Assembly: GCA_934045905.1 (NCBI GenBank)
Contig: OW203765.1
Location: 30,723,997-30,787,996 of the forward strand
Source: Leuctra nigra
Taxonomy: Eukaryota; Arthropoda; Insecta; Plecoptera; Leuctridae
Length of the DNA: 64,000 nt
Direction: 5' to 3'
In this document: piece by piece, positions 55,710 to 64,000 of the stretch
Numbering within the stretch: position 1 is the first letter of the stretch
Layout of the letters: each line of letters opens with the position of its first letter
Program-made: the position numbers and the translations under genes
Notes under the pieces: model-generated
Databases searched by the model: none
Told to the model about the DNA's origin: nothing
The model's input: only the letters and a program-made list of their open reading frames with translations

Positions 55710-55809
55710 ACTTATTCTCGAGGTCACATCTTTGTTCAGCAAGATGATTACAGTTCAACTCTTTGTCAACTTCCTGACGGGCATGTTCGTCCTCATTGTG
55801 ACAACCTAT
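55710..55809 (+). pseudogene. OR B exon 5 (TM5)
   Basis: 100 nt after TTCTCTTTCAG, ending CCTAT|GTAAGC. Encodes LILEVTSLFSKMITVQLFVN FLTGMFVLIVTTY. Confidence 0.85.
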
Positions 55810-55929
55810 GTAAGCACACTTGAAATTTGTGATCTGGAATCAAAAGTAGTCAACAACCAAACACAAAGTGACACAGTCCACACAATTTCATGTATCAGGA
55901 CGCATTCATATTATTTATTGAATTTTCAG

Positions 55930-56034
55930 GCAGACAAATTCGGCGAACGGGAGTTTTTGATAGTGATTCTCGGATTGGGCGTGTACATGGAACTTTTTGT
56001 CTGCTGTATTCTGGCAGATATCATTACTGAATAT
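55930..56034 (+). pseudogene. OR B exon 6 (TM6)
   Basis: 105 nt after GAATTTTCAG, ending AATAT|GTAAGC. Encodes ADKFGEREFLIVILGLGVYM ELFVCCILADIITEY. Confidence 0.85.
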
Positions 56035-56251
56035 GTAAGCATTTTAGTAGAAATTCTCTATGATGATGACATAAAAAATCCCCATGCAAGAATAGGAACA
56101 TAATGGACACCTAACTTACTTTGAGCGAATCTTTATGACACCATCATGATCAGAATCCTCAAATAGTAAAGTCCACTGATAAGATCCATGAAACAGTAAT
56201 CTGCAAAACTGTTTTTCTGCCCTGTAGTTACATTGACGTGCGTTCGTGTAA

Positions 56252-56451
56252 TGCTGGCTTTCCATGCTCTGTCATCTCCCGTCAACGTCCGTCACCGTCC
56301 GACGAAAACGACCACGTGACCCGTCTCGACCAATCAGAGCCATCCTCAAAAATCTCGGACGGCGAGGGATTGGTCGAGACGGGTCACGTGGTCGTTTTCG
56401 TCGGCCGGTGACGGACGTTGACGGAAGATGACGGGGCATGGAAAGCCAACT
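56252..56451. mobile_element. Near-perfect palindromic MITE in OR B intron 6
   Basis: About 85-bp arms (GCTGGCTTTCCATGCTCTGT outward; ACGACCACGTGACCCGTCTC inward) flank a loop of about 32 bp. It is very GC-rich for this locus, and each arm contains CACGTG. No coding capacity. Confidence 0.85.
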
Positions 56452-56637
56452 TTACAGTCACTGACTCCAAGCCATTTGTTATTTTCCTTTGTAAAAACGC
56501 GAAATTGAAGCGTTTGCGATTAACGGGAACCTTATGAATGAAAATGACCATGTGGATGAATATTGCTTGCTTCAATGGCTTGATCACAGATTTTTCCTCA
56601 AGGATATTGTCTTGATCTGACGTAATACTTGTTTCAG

Positions 56638-56790
56638 AGCGTGGAGGTGGGCGAGTCGGCGTACTGCTGTGATTGATTGGACGCATCTGAACGCTTCAAA
56701 CACGCGTTACGCATGGTCATGTCAAGGTCACAGAGACCAGTGTATGTGGAAGCTGCGGGGATTCATCTCTCCAGGAGGACTTTCAGAACG
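56638..56790 (+). pseudogene. OR B exon 7 with in-frame TGA
   Basis: 153 nt after TTGTTTCAG, ending AACG|GTAAGT. Against A exon 7 it has TGG to TGA (56674-56676), GCG to GCA and AAA to GAA (Lys to Glu), and is otherwise identical. Confidence 0.9.
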
Positions 56791-57028
56791 GTAAGTTACA
56801 ACATGAGATCCGTACAGACTTTAGCATCACCTTCTTCAAGCAATCTCTGCCATCCAAGGGAAATGTTAAGTTTCAACTTTAGCCCAAAAAGCTCTACATT
56901 TTCTCCTTATATTCAAAGAATATAAAAACTGATTACAAAATACACGACTTAAATACACCACCCAATAACAAATAGTCAGTCAATGAAAATTTATTCTTCG
57001 TAGACTCATTTAACAAAAGTGATCCAGA

Positions 57029-57309
57029 TTTTTTTGTCTGGGGCTTAACGTCGCACTGTTCTGCAGCGAGGCTAATGGCGACGGATGAATGATTATGAGG
57101 ATGATTGGGAGATGATGGTGAAGATAGGTAAGGATGGAAGGTGGGAAGTAGGCGGTCGTGGCCTATTAGTAGGGTACCTTCCCAGCATTTGCCTGTCGAC
57201 TGAGGGAATACCACGAAAAAAAAACCAGTCATGAAGGACGGCCGCGGGAATCGAACCCGGGCTTCCGGAATACAAGTTCAGAGCGTTACCACTCAGCCAA
57301 CCTGTTCCG
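57029..57309 (-). mobile_element. Full-length SINE in OR B intron 7
   Basis: Minus-strand copy of the tRNA-derived family: A-tail side TTTTTTTGTCTGGGGCTTAA at the left, tRNA-like head '...cagccaacctgttccg' at the right. Flanked by TCCAGA at 57023-57028 and 57311-57316. Confidence 0.88.
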
Positions 57310-57370
57310 TTCCAGACATCAATGGCAGGAGAAGGGAATTCATGTACCTGTAGTCTTGAAGAATGTAGTT

Positions 57371-57511
57371 TTGATGTACACTCAACAAATTATACAACGG
57401 TAATTATGCGAAACGGTTTGTCTGCTAGTCAAGTTCCGTGACAATCAATCCTTGTTATTATCAATGACATCGGTGCTCAACTACTAGAGGTAAATGACGA
57501 GCTATCATATA
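57371..57511. repeat. Truncated copy of the 25.5-kb MITE
   Basis: 'gtacactcaacaaattatac', 'gcgaaacggtttgtctgct', 'caatcaatccttgttattat' and 'actagaggtaaatgacgag' match 25530-25680. The right terminal repeat is lost. Confidence 0.7.
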
Positions 57512-57524
57512 GGAATCCTGCTCG

Positions 57525-57815
57525 TGACGTCACAGTGGTAGAAAAATGGAGGCTGCTATGGTAGGGGAAATGTGTCAAAGCTCTAAATAATAGCAATAAA
57601 TCATATTTATCAGATGAATATTTAACTTGAACATGTGTAAAGATAAATATTGCGTATTATTATTATTAGCTTTTACTTACTTAAATATCTTTCTTTCACA
57701 AGTAATCACTCAAAATATGAGATTTGGATTGCCGCTGTCAGATTTGTTTTTCCCTATACTTTTGTATAGGTTACTATGGCAACCTTTTCTCACGCAGGAT
57801 GCCTATAGACTTCAT
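57525..57815. repeat. Dispersed repeat shared with 62690-62890
   Basis: From 'taaatcatatttatcagatg' to 'gattgccgctgtcagatttg' and 'ggttactatggcaac' this matches 62697-62882 almost base for base. It lies in OR B intron 7, ending about 65 bp before exon 8. Confidence 0.8.
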
Positions 57816-57878
57816 CGGAAGATGCCATCAAATATTAGTCTTCATTTTTATTTTTTAAATGTGGGTGTGCATTTGCAG

Positions 57879-57959
57879 GTGTGTCGGGCTGGGTATTACC
57901 TCTACGTCATCATGTCAAACTTCTACCATGGAGTGAAGATCCTGCAACAGCCAAAGTGA
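57879..57959 (+). pseudogene. OR B exon 8 (TM7, stop)
   Basis: 81 nt after TGCATTTGCAG. Encodes VCRAGYYLYVIMSNFYHGVK ILQQPK and TGA at 57957-57959; three residues longer than A. Confidence 0.85.
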
Positions 57960-58125
57960 ATGCTAACACACTGTGCAATGTGGCCGTAGTTTTGTTGTAA
58001 AACATCTAAAATGTCTTCATTTTGGCACGCGAATTCTCTCTGAAAATATCCCACTTTTCATTGAAAACGTCCATGTAAAAAATCTCTACGTTCACTTCAA
58101 AGATATTAACCTCCACTTCGTTGAA

Positions 58126-58156
58126 TGTTTGTTTGTTTGTTTGTTTGTTTGTTTAT
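58126..58156 (+). repeat. (GTTT)n microsatellite
   Basis: Seven GTTT units follow the OR B terminal exon by about 170 bp. Confidence 0.9.
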
Positions 58157-58509
58157 AATCATTGTTGACAAAAAGATAATGAATTCCTTTCACGACAAAA
58201 GTTCCCAGTCCATTTATTGTTAAAAGCATTATTATTTGTCTCTTGTACCATGAACCACACATTGTTAATTATTACAAATATATCGAGATAAAATGAGAAA
58301 ATTCCATCAATTTTCTATTCTTTTTTGAAAATCCTTTTTAATCGGAAATGTATACTTTTTGAATAAATATAACGAAACTCACATAAATGTTAAAAGCAAC
58401 AGAAATTGTGTTTATAAATTGTAATACAAATATCATTATTATCAAGGTCAAATCTCAGATGTAGAGAAATGTATCAAAATATTTTGTCTAACAGCTCTCA
58501 AATAATATA

Positions 58510-58798
58510 CGGAACAGGTTGGGTGAGTGGTTAACGCTCTCAGCTTGTATTCCGGAGGCCCGGGTTCGATTCCCGCGGCCGTCCTTCCTGACTGGGGTTT
58601 TTTCGTGGTTTTCCCTCAGTCTTCAGGCAAATGCTGGGAAGGTACCCTACTAATAGGCCACGACCGCCTCCTTCCCACATTCTATCCTTACCTAATCTTC
58701 ACCATCATCTCCCAATCATCATCATAATCATTCATCCGTCGCCATTAGCCTCGCTGCAGAACAGCGCGACGTTAAGCCCCAGACAAAAAAAAAAAAAA
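58510..58798 (+). mobile_element. Full-length tRNA-derived SINE
   Basis: Best copy in the window: CGGAACAGGTTGGGTGAGTG head, A box TGGGTGAGTGG, B box GGTTCGATTCC, 3' end GCGACGTTAAGCCCCAGAC plus about 15 A. A perfect 16-bp target duplication AGCTCTCAAATAATAT flanks it (58493-58508 and 58799-58814). Confidence 0.93.
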
Positions 58799-59170
58799 AG
58801 CTCTCAAATAATATGTTTACAATTTAGTATTTCTGGTGACAATTCAGCGAAAGTACGAGTGTACAGTGACATTCAGAAGTAGCTAACTAGATCCCCGTAT
58901 TGATTGGTATCTTACAAACAACTTGTGAAAGCCACTGTACGTATGACAACGACAACAAAGCAGTTGACGATAAGTTCCGACTAGATTGGAACCCATTGGA
59001 GTGCAATCGACTCGATATTACAAAACTATCTCCAACAAAACCAAGTAATCTCTATCATCATCCAAGTTCTAGTGGAATACTCCATGAATAATAATCTGCT
59101 GTGCTGTGCATTCGAGTCGACAAGAACTTATACGTGGTAGTTGTGAGACCCGAATCAGAACTGAGTGATA

Positions 59171-59305
59171 TCCAGGGTTGCGATTATATAAAATGTTGTC
59201 GCGTGACAAGCTTATCGTCTCACCCGAGAAGGCGGAGAATAACATTGATATGAGAGAATTGTCATGCGAGAACTAAGTTGTCATTTTATGTGATCACAAC
59301 CCGTG
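59171..59305. mobile_element. Short MITE, family of 6745-7068
   Basis: Left 'ccagggttgcgattatataa' and right 'cattttatgtgatcacaacccg' are inverted. The right end 'aagttgtcattttatgtgat' equals the right end of the 6745-7068 element. Confidence 0.7.
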
Positions 59306-59355
59306 GCTTTTCACATCTTTTTGCAGTGAGAAGTGGGGTAAAAATATGTCTCTTA

Positions 59356-59502
59356 GGGCCGGTCTTTCAATGCCTTGCTAACTTTTAAACAGTCAATTAG
59401 GACTATATTGCCATGGCAACAACCAATGACATTCCTAGAATGACCACTAACTAACTGTTAAGAGCTAATTGAGACTTTAGCAGAGTATCGAAAGACCGGG
59501 CC
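59356..59502. mobile_element. MITE, about 147 bp
   Basis: Ends GGCCGGTCTTTCAATGC and the inverse GTATCGAAAGACCGGGCC, flanked on both sides by TTAG. The interior 'aggactatattgccatggca / acaaccaatgacattcctag' recurs near 40365, 53133 and 59600. Confidence 0.75.
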
Positions 59503-61682
59503 TTAGCACTCCAATATTTTTAGATGTGGAAGGGCCGTATTTTTACAATTCCACTTGTATAGGATTTAACATGTTCTAACTTTCAGCTTCTATTTCTAGG
59601 GGCCAATTTTCCAATGCTCTGCTGGATTTTAAAACGTTGATTATGACTACATTGTCATGGCAACAACCAATGAAAACTATCCCTAATAGTAACACCGTTT
59701 ACCTATTTGTGCAGTTACAACAGTGTAGTATTCTTCGCATTTCCTGGTGGTGATATCAGCCAGTGAGATGCAACTTTATTAAAATAAGTCAAGATTGTGT
59801 ACACTGGTCATTCAAAAGTAGTAACAAATACTAATAATGTTAAGCCTTTCACGTATTTTCAACGTATTCAACGTATTTCAAAGTTGCTGATTAAAAATGC
59901 TGAAGAGTAATTGTGACTATTTAGTTTCATGAGTTCATAAACCTCTACATTAAAAGTAAAAATAAATAAGGAAGCTCTCAAAAGTTTCCCGAGCTACTAA
60001 TGTAACACAGAAGGATATACGTCATTCATGTGACTAGAAGACATCAAAGCGAAATATATTACTATTTATTTCTTATATCCGCGGAGAGAGGAAGAACTGT
60101 AAATGAACCTGCCACGACAAGACATAAATCATGCCCGGAGTTCATCTTCCGTCGCTCGGAAATAGAATCACAAATTTCAATCCGAACGAGATTGAAATTC
60201 CGCACTTGATGTTGCAAACTCCTTCGCGTTGTTAATTATTTTTTGGATAATTGAACGAGAATAGATGACAATCAGACCGCACCACAGGCTATCCGCTTTT
60301 CTCAAGTTTGCGTCAAACTGGAATCTATCAAGGAAAATACGCGGAGTTCATTCGAAAACTTAATACGCCCACGGAACTATGTAATAAATATTAAATTTCA
60401 TTTCATTTCTAGACGAAATTGTAAGATATAGTAACATTTCTTTTCAAAGATACATGTTGGATTTCAGCAAACAAGCATTTTTTAATAACTTCATGAAAAG
60501 TTAGCAAATCTTGTATTGTATAATGTTGGTTCCCAACTATAGCAGCAGAAAGAAGAATTTCGACAAAGATTACATCTTTAGGTACTTTAAAATTGTACCG
60601 TTCAAATATGCAAGTATTTTTATTGGATTTTTAGTTATTTTTGTGTATGAAATACACAGGTGCTTCTCGGATTATTGGAAAATCAAAATGTTGAAATTTT
60701 AAAACAAAATCATTATTTTTATCATCATCTCATCAAATATTCATTTCTCTTTTGCACTTCATCAAACTCAAAATGTAATAAAAACCCAACCTAATCATTT
60801 TATAATTCACTTAGAAGTACAGAGTAAAATCCCTAAAATAGCCTACGAATGTAAAATAATGTGTCAATTTAAATGCACATTGTTTAAACTGGGGCTGGTA
60901 AATGGCGGGACCAATATCGCCTCATCGTCGGAACTTATTAATGCAATTTCCTTTTCATAGAGAATTCCCAAACAAAGGCTAGGGGAAAACCCGCCAAGTT
61001 CAAAACTGAAAACTTGACTATAAGTTCTATTCAGTTTATAACCTCATCACGGCTTATCTTCTCCCCAAGCTTTGATCTTAAACTCAAACGCACTCTCATG
61101 TGATAATAACTTGAAAATAGGTAGTCACTTATGAAGAACACACCGGATACATTTTTTATACTAGAGTTGCGAGTCCTACGTATATTGTAGTATGTTTCCG
61201 TACGTCTTTTTTGCACTCACAATTATATCTATCCATCAGAGGTAGACGGGCGGAAGTCTATTTATTTTCAAGATGTTGTTTTGCACACTTTTGGATGCAC
61301 TATAAATTGCAATTTTATAATATTCTAATTATTATCATCACTATAACAAATATGATTGGGGCAGAATTGCTGGTTTTTGAATTCACCTAAATCATTAAAA
61401 TGCACTGCAGTTCATCTAGTAGAGATATTGATTTGATAAGATTGACGGTTTACGTGTCAAGTTCAATTTTGCGTGACGATTCAGACCAAAATTTTCAGAC
61501 TATACGAATGTCGTGCCAAATTGACCAAGACTTCAAGATTTATTGACAATATACACTAATTAAAAATATTGGTCAAATTTGTTTTATACTTAGATTAAGT
61601 AGGTATTATTCACAGCACCAAGATAAGTAAAATATTTAGTTTGAATTTTTATCTTCTTCCAAGTTTAAAATGCCATTTTTAT

Positions 61683-61765
61683 GCTTACAGTAAAAGTGGG
61701 TATGCTCCAGCCTATTTATATGAGAGTGTACGACTTGGCTGGCATGGAGCGACCGATCCACTAGA
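61683..61765 (-). repeat. Solo 5' block of AGCCAAGTC family, inverted
   Basis: 'cttacagtaaaagtgggtat', 'gagagtgtacgacttggctgg' and 'catggagcgaccgatccactaga' are the inverse of the 5' block of copies 1 and 4, with a few changes. No body or palindrome follows. Confidence 0.8.
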
Positions 61766-62213
61766 TGCTCGCTTATCAAAGAACACAGCTGTTTCGCAGA
61801 GTTATAAATTACTTTTTAACAATAGTTTCACATAAACAATGTAAATTTCAACTTGATTTTCCTTATACCTCGTGAAATGAACGAGAACAAAGCAAAGAAT
61901 GTGGTATTAACTTGATCCCGGAGTAAGAAAGCAGGTCCCACATGTCTCGCTTCCCGAGCCTTGTCAATGATTCAGTTGCGGTCAGATCCGAGGTGAAAGA
62001 TTCAGAGCTCAAGACGGGAGGGTAAATGTCGAAGAGGCGATAAGAAGATTAAGACATCGGTGACCTGGCCTGGCACTCAACCGCCATCGACCATGTGGCG
62101 GTTCACGGGATCAGAGTGCCAAGCTGTGATCTGGCAACGTCGCAAGACAATGCTCGACTTTATTTATTTATTGGGCGCAGATGACATGCGCAATAACAAG
62201 CTACAGCTGAAGA
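61766..62213. other. Stretch without a supported gene
   Basis: 61920-62160 is clearly less AT-rich than its neighbours and has an open frame (62060-62332, no ATG start). That frame runs into the inverted repeat at 62214 and resembles no family I know. Confidence 0.35.
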
Positions 62214-62332
62214 GGCAAACGGAAGCGAACGGGAATCGTACGGTTCGTCAGAGCGTTTTTTTGAAATTTTGTCTTCCCAGTAAATTATTAAAAAAAAAAC
62301 AGATAACGACCCATAACAGCCCTATAGAATAA

Positions 62333-62492
62333 CAGCCTCATGCTCAAAAGAAGTTGCGTCCGCAAGTAGATATTTGCGGGTGTCAGTCCTCAACGCCACA
62401 AGACCGTGAGCTAATAATGTTATGGACCGAATCCAGTAGACTCTGGTCACTTGCGTCGATAAATCTGGAAATTCTTTTGAGCATGAGGCTGT
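62333..62492. mobile_element. MITE, 160 bp
   Basis: Ends CAGCCTCATGCTCAAAAGAA and its exact inverse, flanked by TAA on both sides. A 3-bp TAA duplication is typical of PIF/Harbinger-type elements; the class is inferred. It contains the 'gaagttgcgtccgcaa' phrase also found at 51411. Confidence 0.8.
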
Positions 62493-62501
62493 AAAAGCCC
62501 T

Positions 62502-63023
62502 ATCACACTGAGTTGCAACCCGTGTATGGAACCGGCGGTTGGAAAATATGGTTGGCCGCGCATGTGCAGAGACTGAATTTGGTCAACCCACGGGTTGGGT
62601 TGAAAAATAGAGAAGTCTCTATTTTTCCGGTTCCAACAATTTGTTGTGGTACCACGTGACGGGAACTTACCAATAGGATGCTATAAATATTAGCTATAAA
62701 TCATATTTATCAGATGAATATTTAACTTGAACATGTGTATGGATAAATAGTGCGTATTATTATTAACTTGTACTTACTTAAATATCTTTCTTTCACAAGT
62801 AATCACTCTAAATATGAGATTTGGATTGCCGCTGTCAGATTTTGTTATTCTCTATACTTTTATTTTGGTTACTATGGCAACTGCTTTCTGCGCAACTCAT
62901 GAGTGTCAATTGTGAACCAACCAACATCAACCCAAACAGTTGCGTGTGATAGGCGGTTGCCTCCTTTTGCAACAAAAGTTTCCATACGCGGGTTCCAACC
63001 GTGGGTTGCAACTCAGTGTGATA
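62502..63023. mobile_element. MITE, about 520 bp
   Basis: Ends TATCACACTGAGTTGCAACC and its inverse GGTTGCAACTCAGTGTGATA (one or two changes). The interior includes the dispersed repeat shared with 57595-57815. Confidence 0.78.
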
Positions 63024-63033
63024 CCCACTTAAG

Positions 63034-63173
63034 GCCCGGTTGTACGATGTCCCGGTTCACTTTAGCCTAAAGTGGACTTTAGCGGTCTAGATGGCTGTGT
63101 TTCATTAGCTGTTGCCATGGTTTCAGGCGATAAGTCCTACTGCTACCTTTATCGGGACTTGGTACAACCGGGC
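63034..63173. mobile_element. MITE, 140 bp
   Basis: Ends GCCCGGTTGTACGATGTCCC and the inverse GGGACTTGGTACAACCGGGC. Non-coding interior. Confidence 0.78.
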
Positions 63174-63739
63174 ATAAATATTACCACACACTGGAGTATG
63201 ACCTCTGGTACGACCTCAAAGTGTTAAATACGATGGCATAAATATATTCGAGGTTATAAAGTACTCCAGTGTGCGGCATTATTAAGTCTATTTAGGCTGT
63301 TATGGGTCGTGACGGCATAAATAATGCCACACACTGGAGTATGACCTCTGGTACGACCTCAAAGTGTTAAATACGATGGCATAAATATATTCGAGGTTAT
63401 AAAGTACTCCAGTGTGCGGCATTATTAAGTCTATTTAGGCTGTTATGGGTCGTGACGGCATAAATAATGCCACACACTGGAGTATGACCTCTGGTACGAC
63501 CTCAAAGTGTTAAATACGATGGCATAAATATATTCGAGGTTATAAAGTACTCCAGTGTGCGGCATTATTAAGTCTATTTAGGCTGTTATGGGTCGTGACG
63601 GCATAAATAATGCCACACACTGGAGTATGACCTCTGGTACGACCTCAAAGTGTTAAATACGATGGCATAAATATATTCGAGGTTATAAAGTACTCCAGTG
63701 TGCGGCATTATTAAGTCTATTTAGGCTGTTATGGGTCGT
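63168..63739 (+). repeat. 143-bp satellite, four units, each a hairpin
   Basis: GACGGCATAAATAATGCC starts units at 63311, 63454 and 63597; a first, slightly diverged unit starts near 63168. Units 2-4 look identical. Each unit contains the inverted pair AATAATGCCACACACTGGAG / CTCCAGTGTGCGGCATTATT and ends with GGCTGTTATGGGTCGT, which is also the inner end of the composite element's arm. Confidence 0.93.
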
Positions 63740-64000
63740 TACTATCTGATTTTTTAAAATTATTTACTGGGAAGACAAAATTTCAACAAAATAAAACGCT
63801 CTGACGAACCGTGCGATTCCCGTTCGCTTCCGTTTGCCTCTGAATTGCGCAAACATCGGAGAGCGCAAAAATTAGTGTCCTGTTTGAGAGGCAAAATTAT
63901 CATAAATTTGAGCTGCAAGTTGTAAATTTCTTTGGAGAGCCAACATTTCTACAAGTTACGTAAAACTTTATTTTATTTTGTTGAAGCAAAGAACGTAAAA

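Larger units (their letters stand above)
52928..57959 (+). pseudogene. Odorant receptor B (7tm_6), one nonsense codon
   Basis: Proposed exons: 52928-53039, 53400-53817, 54657-54815, 54992-55252, 55710-55809, 55930-56034, 56638-56790 and 57879-57959 (1389 nt, 462 residues if read through). All junctions are GT/AG, and the phases equal those of gene A. The product would be a paralogous odorant receptor. The only defect is TGA at 56674-56676, codon 398, where A has TGG (Trp) in 'CCDW'. This would cut off most of the third inner loop and TM7. All other exons are open, splice sites are good, and the termini match A (KANFSLVKTA; CRAGYYLYVIMSNFYHG), so inactivation is recent, polymorphic, or a sequencing error. 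The first exon is less certain (see its entry). Confidence 0.82.
58815..61682. other. Gene-free stretch with MITEs
   Basis: No exon supported. MITEs at 59171-59305 and 59356-59502 are listed separately. A further fragment of the second family lies at about 59600-59700 ('ggattttaaaacgttgatta', 'tgtcatggcaacaaccaatg'). A 10-bp stem hairpin lies at about 60174-60200. Confidence 0.4.
62214..63840. mobile_element. Composite inverted-repeat element
   Basis: About 110-bp terminal arms: left GAGGCAAACGGAAGCGAACG...GACCCATAACAGCC (62214-62324); right is the inverse, GGCTGTTATGGGTCGT...CGCTTCCGTTTGCCTC (about 63724-63840). Between them lie three MITE-like inverted repeats and a four-unit satellite. 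No protein is encoded. Confidence 0.75.

Noticed and set aside
62060..62332. 90-codon frame in less AT-rich DNA
   Set aside because: It begins at GTG without an upstream acceptor that I trust, and it runs through the terminal arm of the composite element into a poly-A stretch.

Overview
This window is eukaryotic nuclear DNA, almost certainly from an insect. It is AT-rich, its coding parts are small exons with GT/AG introns, and most of its length is interspersed repeats. Two tandem odorant-receptor (7tm_6) genes, a neuropeptide-GPCR exon, a tRNA-derived SINE, many foldback MITEs, a Ty3/Gypsy element and a LINE all fit an insect. The SINE-, MITE- and satellite-rich texture makes me lean to a hemipteran such as a planthopper. 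That is an impression, not a demonstration.

Layout. 0-10 kb is mostly non-coding, with foldback MITEs and one minus-strand exon (7485-7632) encoding TM3, ICL2 and TM4 of an allatotropin/orexin-receptor-like GPCR. 10.3-14.9 kb is a complete, young Mag-like Ty3/Gypsy retrotransposon with identical 196-bp LTRs, a 5-bp target duplication, a tRNA-Leu primer-binding site, a polypurine tract and one intact 1324-residue Gag-Pol ORF. 15-20 kb holds SINEs and small inverted repeats. 21-39 kb is dominated by a multi-copy repeat family called here the 'AGCCAAGTC family'. It has a 5' hairpin block, a body with satellite monomers carrying the composite motif CCGGAAGTGACGTCA, and a 3' long palindrome. Four units are visible: one is split by a 2.3-kb foldback element, two form a head-to-tail dimer, and one has a palindrome loop enlarged to about 880 bp with a tRNA-like SINE inside.

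45.2-58.0 kb is the gene-dense part. Two odorant-receptor genes lie head to tail, about 300 bp apart, with the same eight-exon plan and the same intron phases. Gene A (45261-52623) joins into an intact 466-residue receptor. Its 4.1-kb first intron hosts a hAT-like MITE and a LINE whose ORF runs into about 1.4 kb of hierarchical Glu/Gln/Val-coding simple repeats. Gene B (52928-57959) carries one in-frame TGA in exon 7 (56674-56676), so it looks like a very recent pseudogene or null allele. Exon 7 of A and B differs at only 3 of 153 positions although the other exons are well diverged, which suggests recent gene conversion. 58-64 kb is SINEs, several short MITEs and a composite inverted-repeat element containing a four-unit 143-bp satellite of hairpins.

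How the pieces relate. The only recognisable host genes are chemosensory (A and B) and a fragment of a peptide receptor. Everything else reads as layers of mobile DNA. Several insertions are nested, so their relative order can be read directly from filled and empty sites. The best candidate for something undescribed is the AGCCAAGTC family: the two arms of each 3' palindrome share variants private to that copy, as if the arms are copied from each other.
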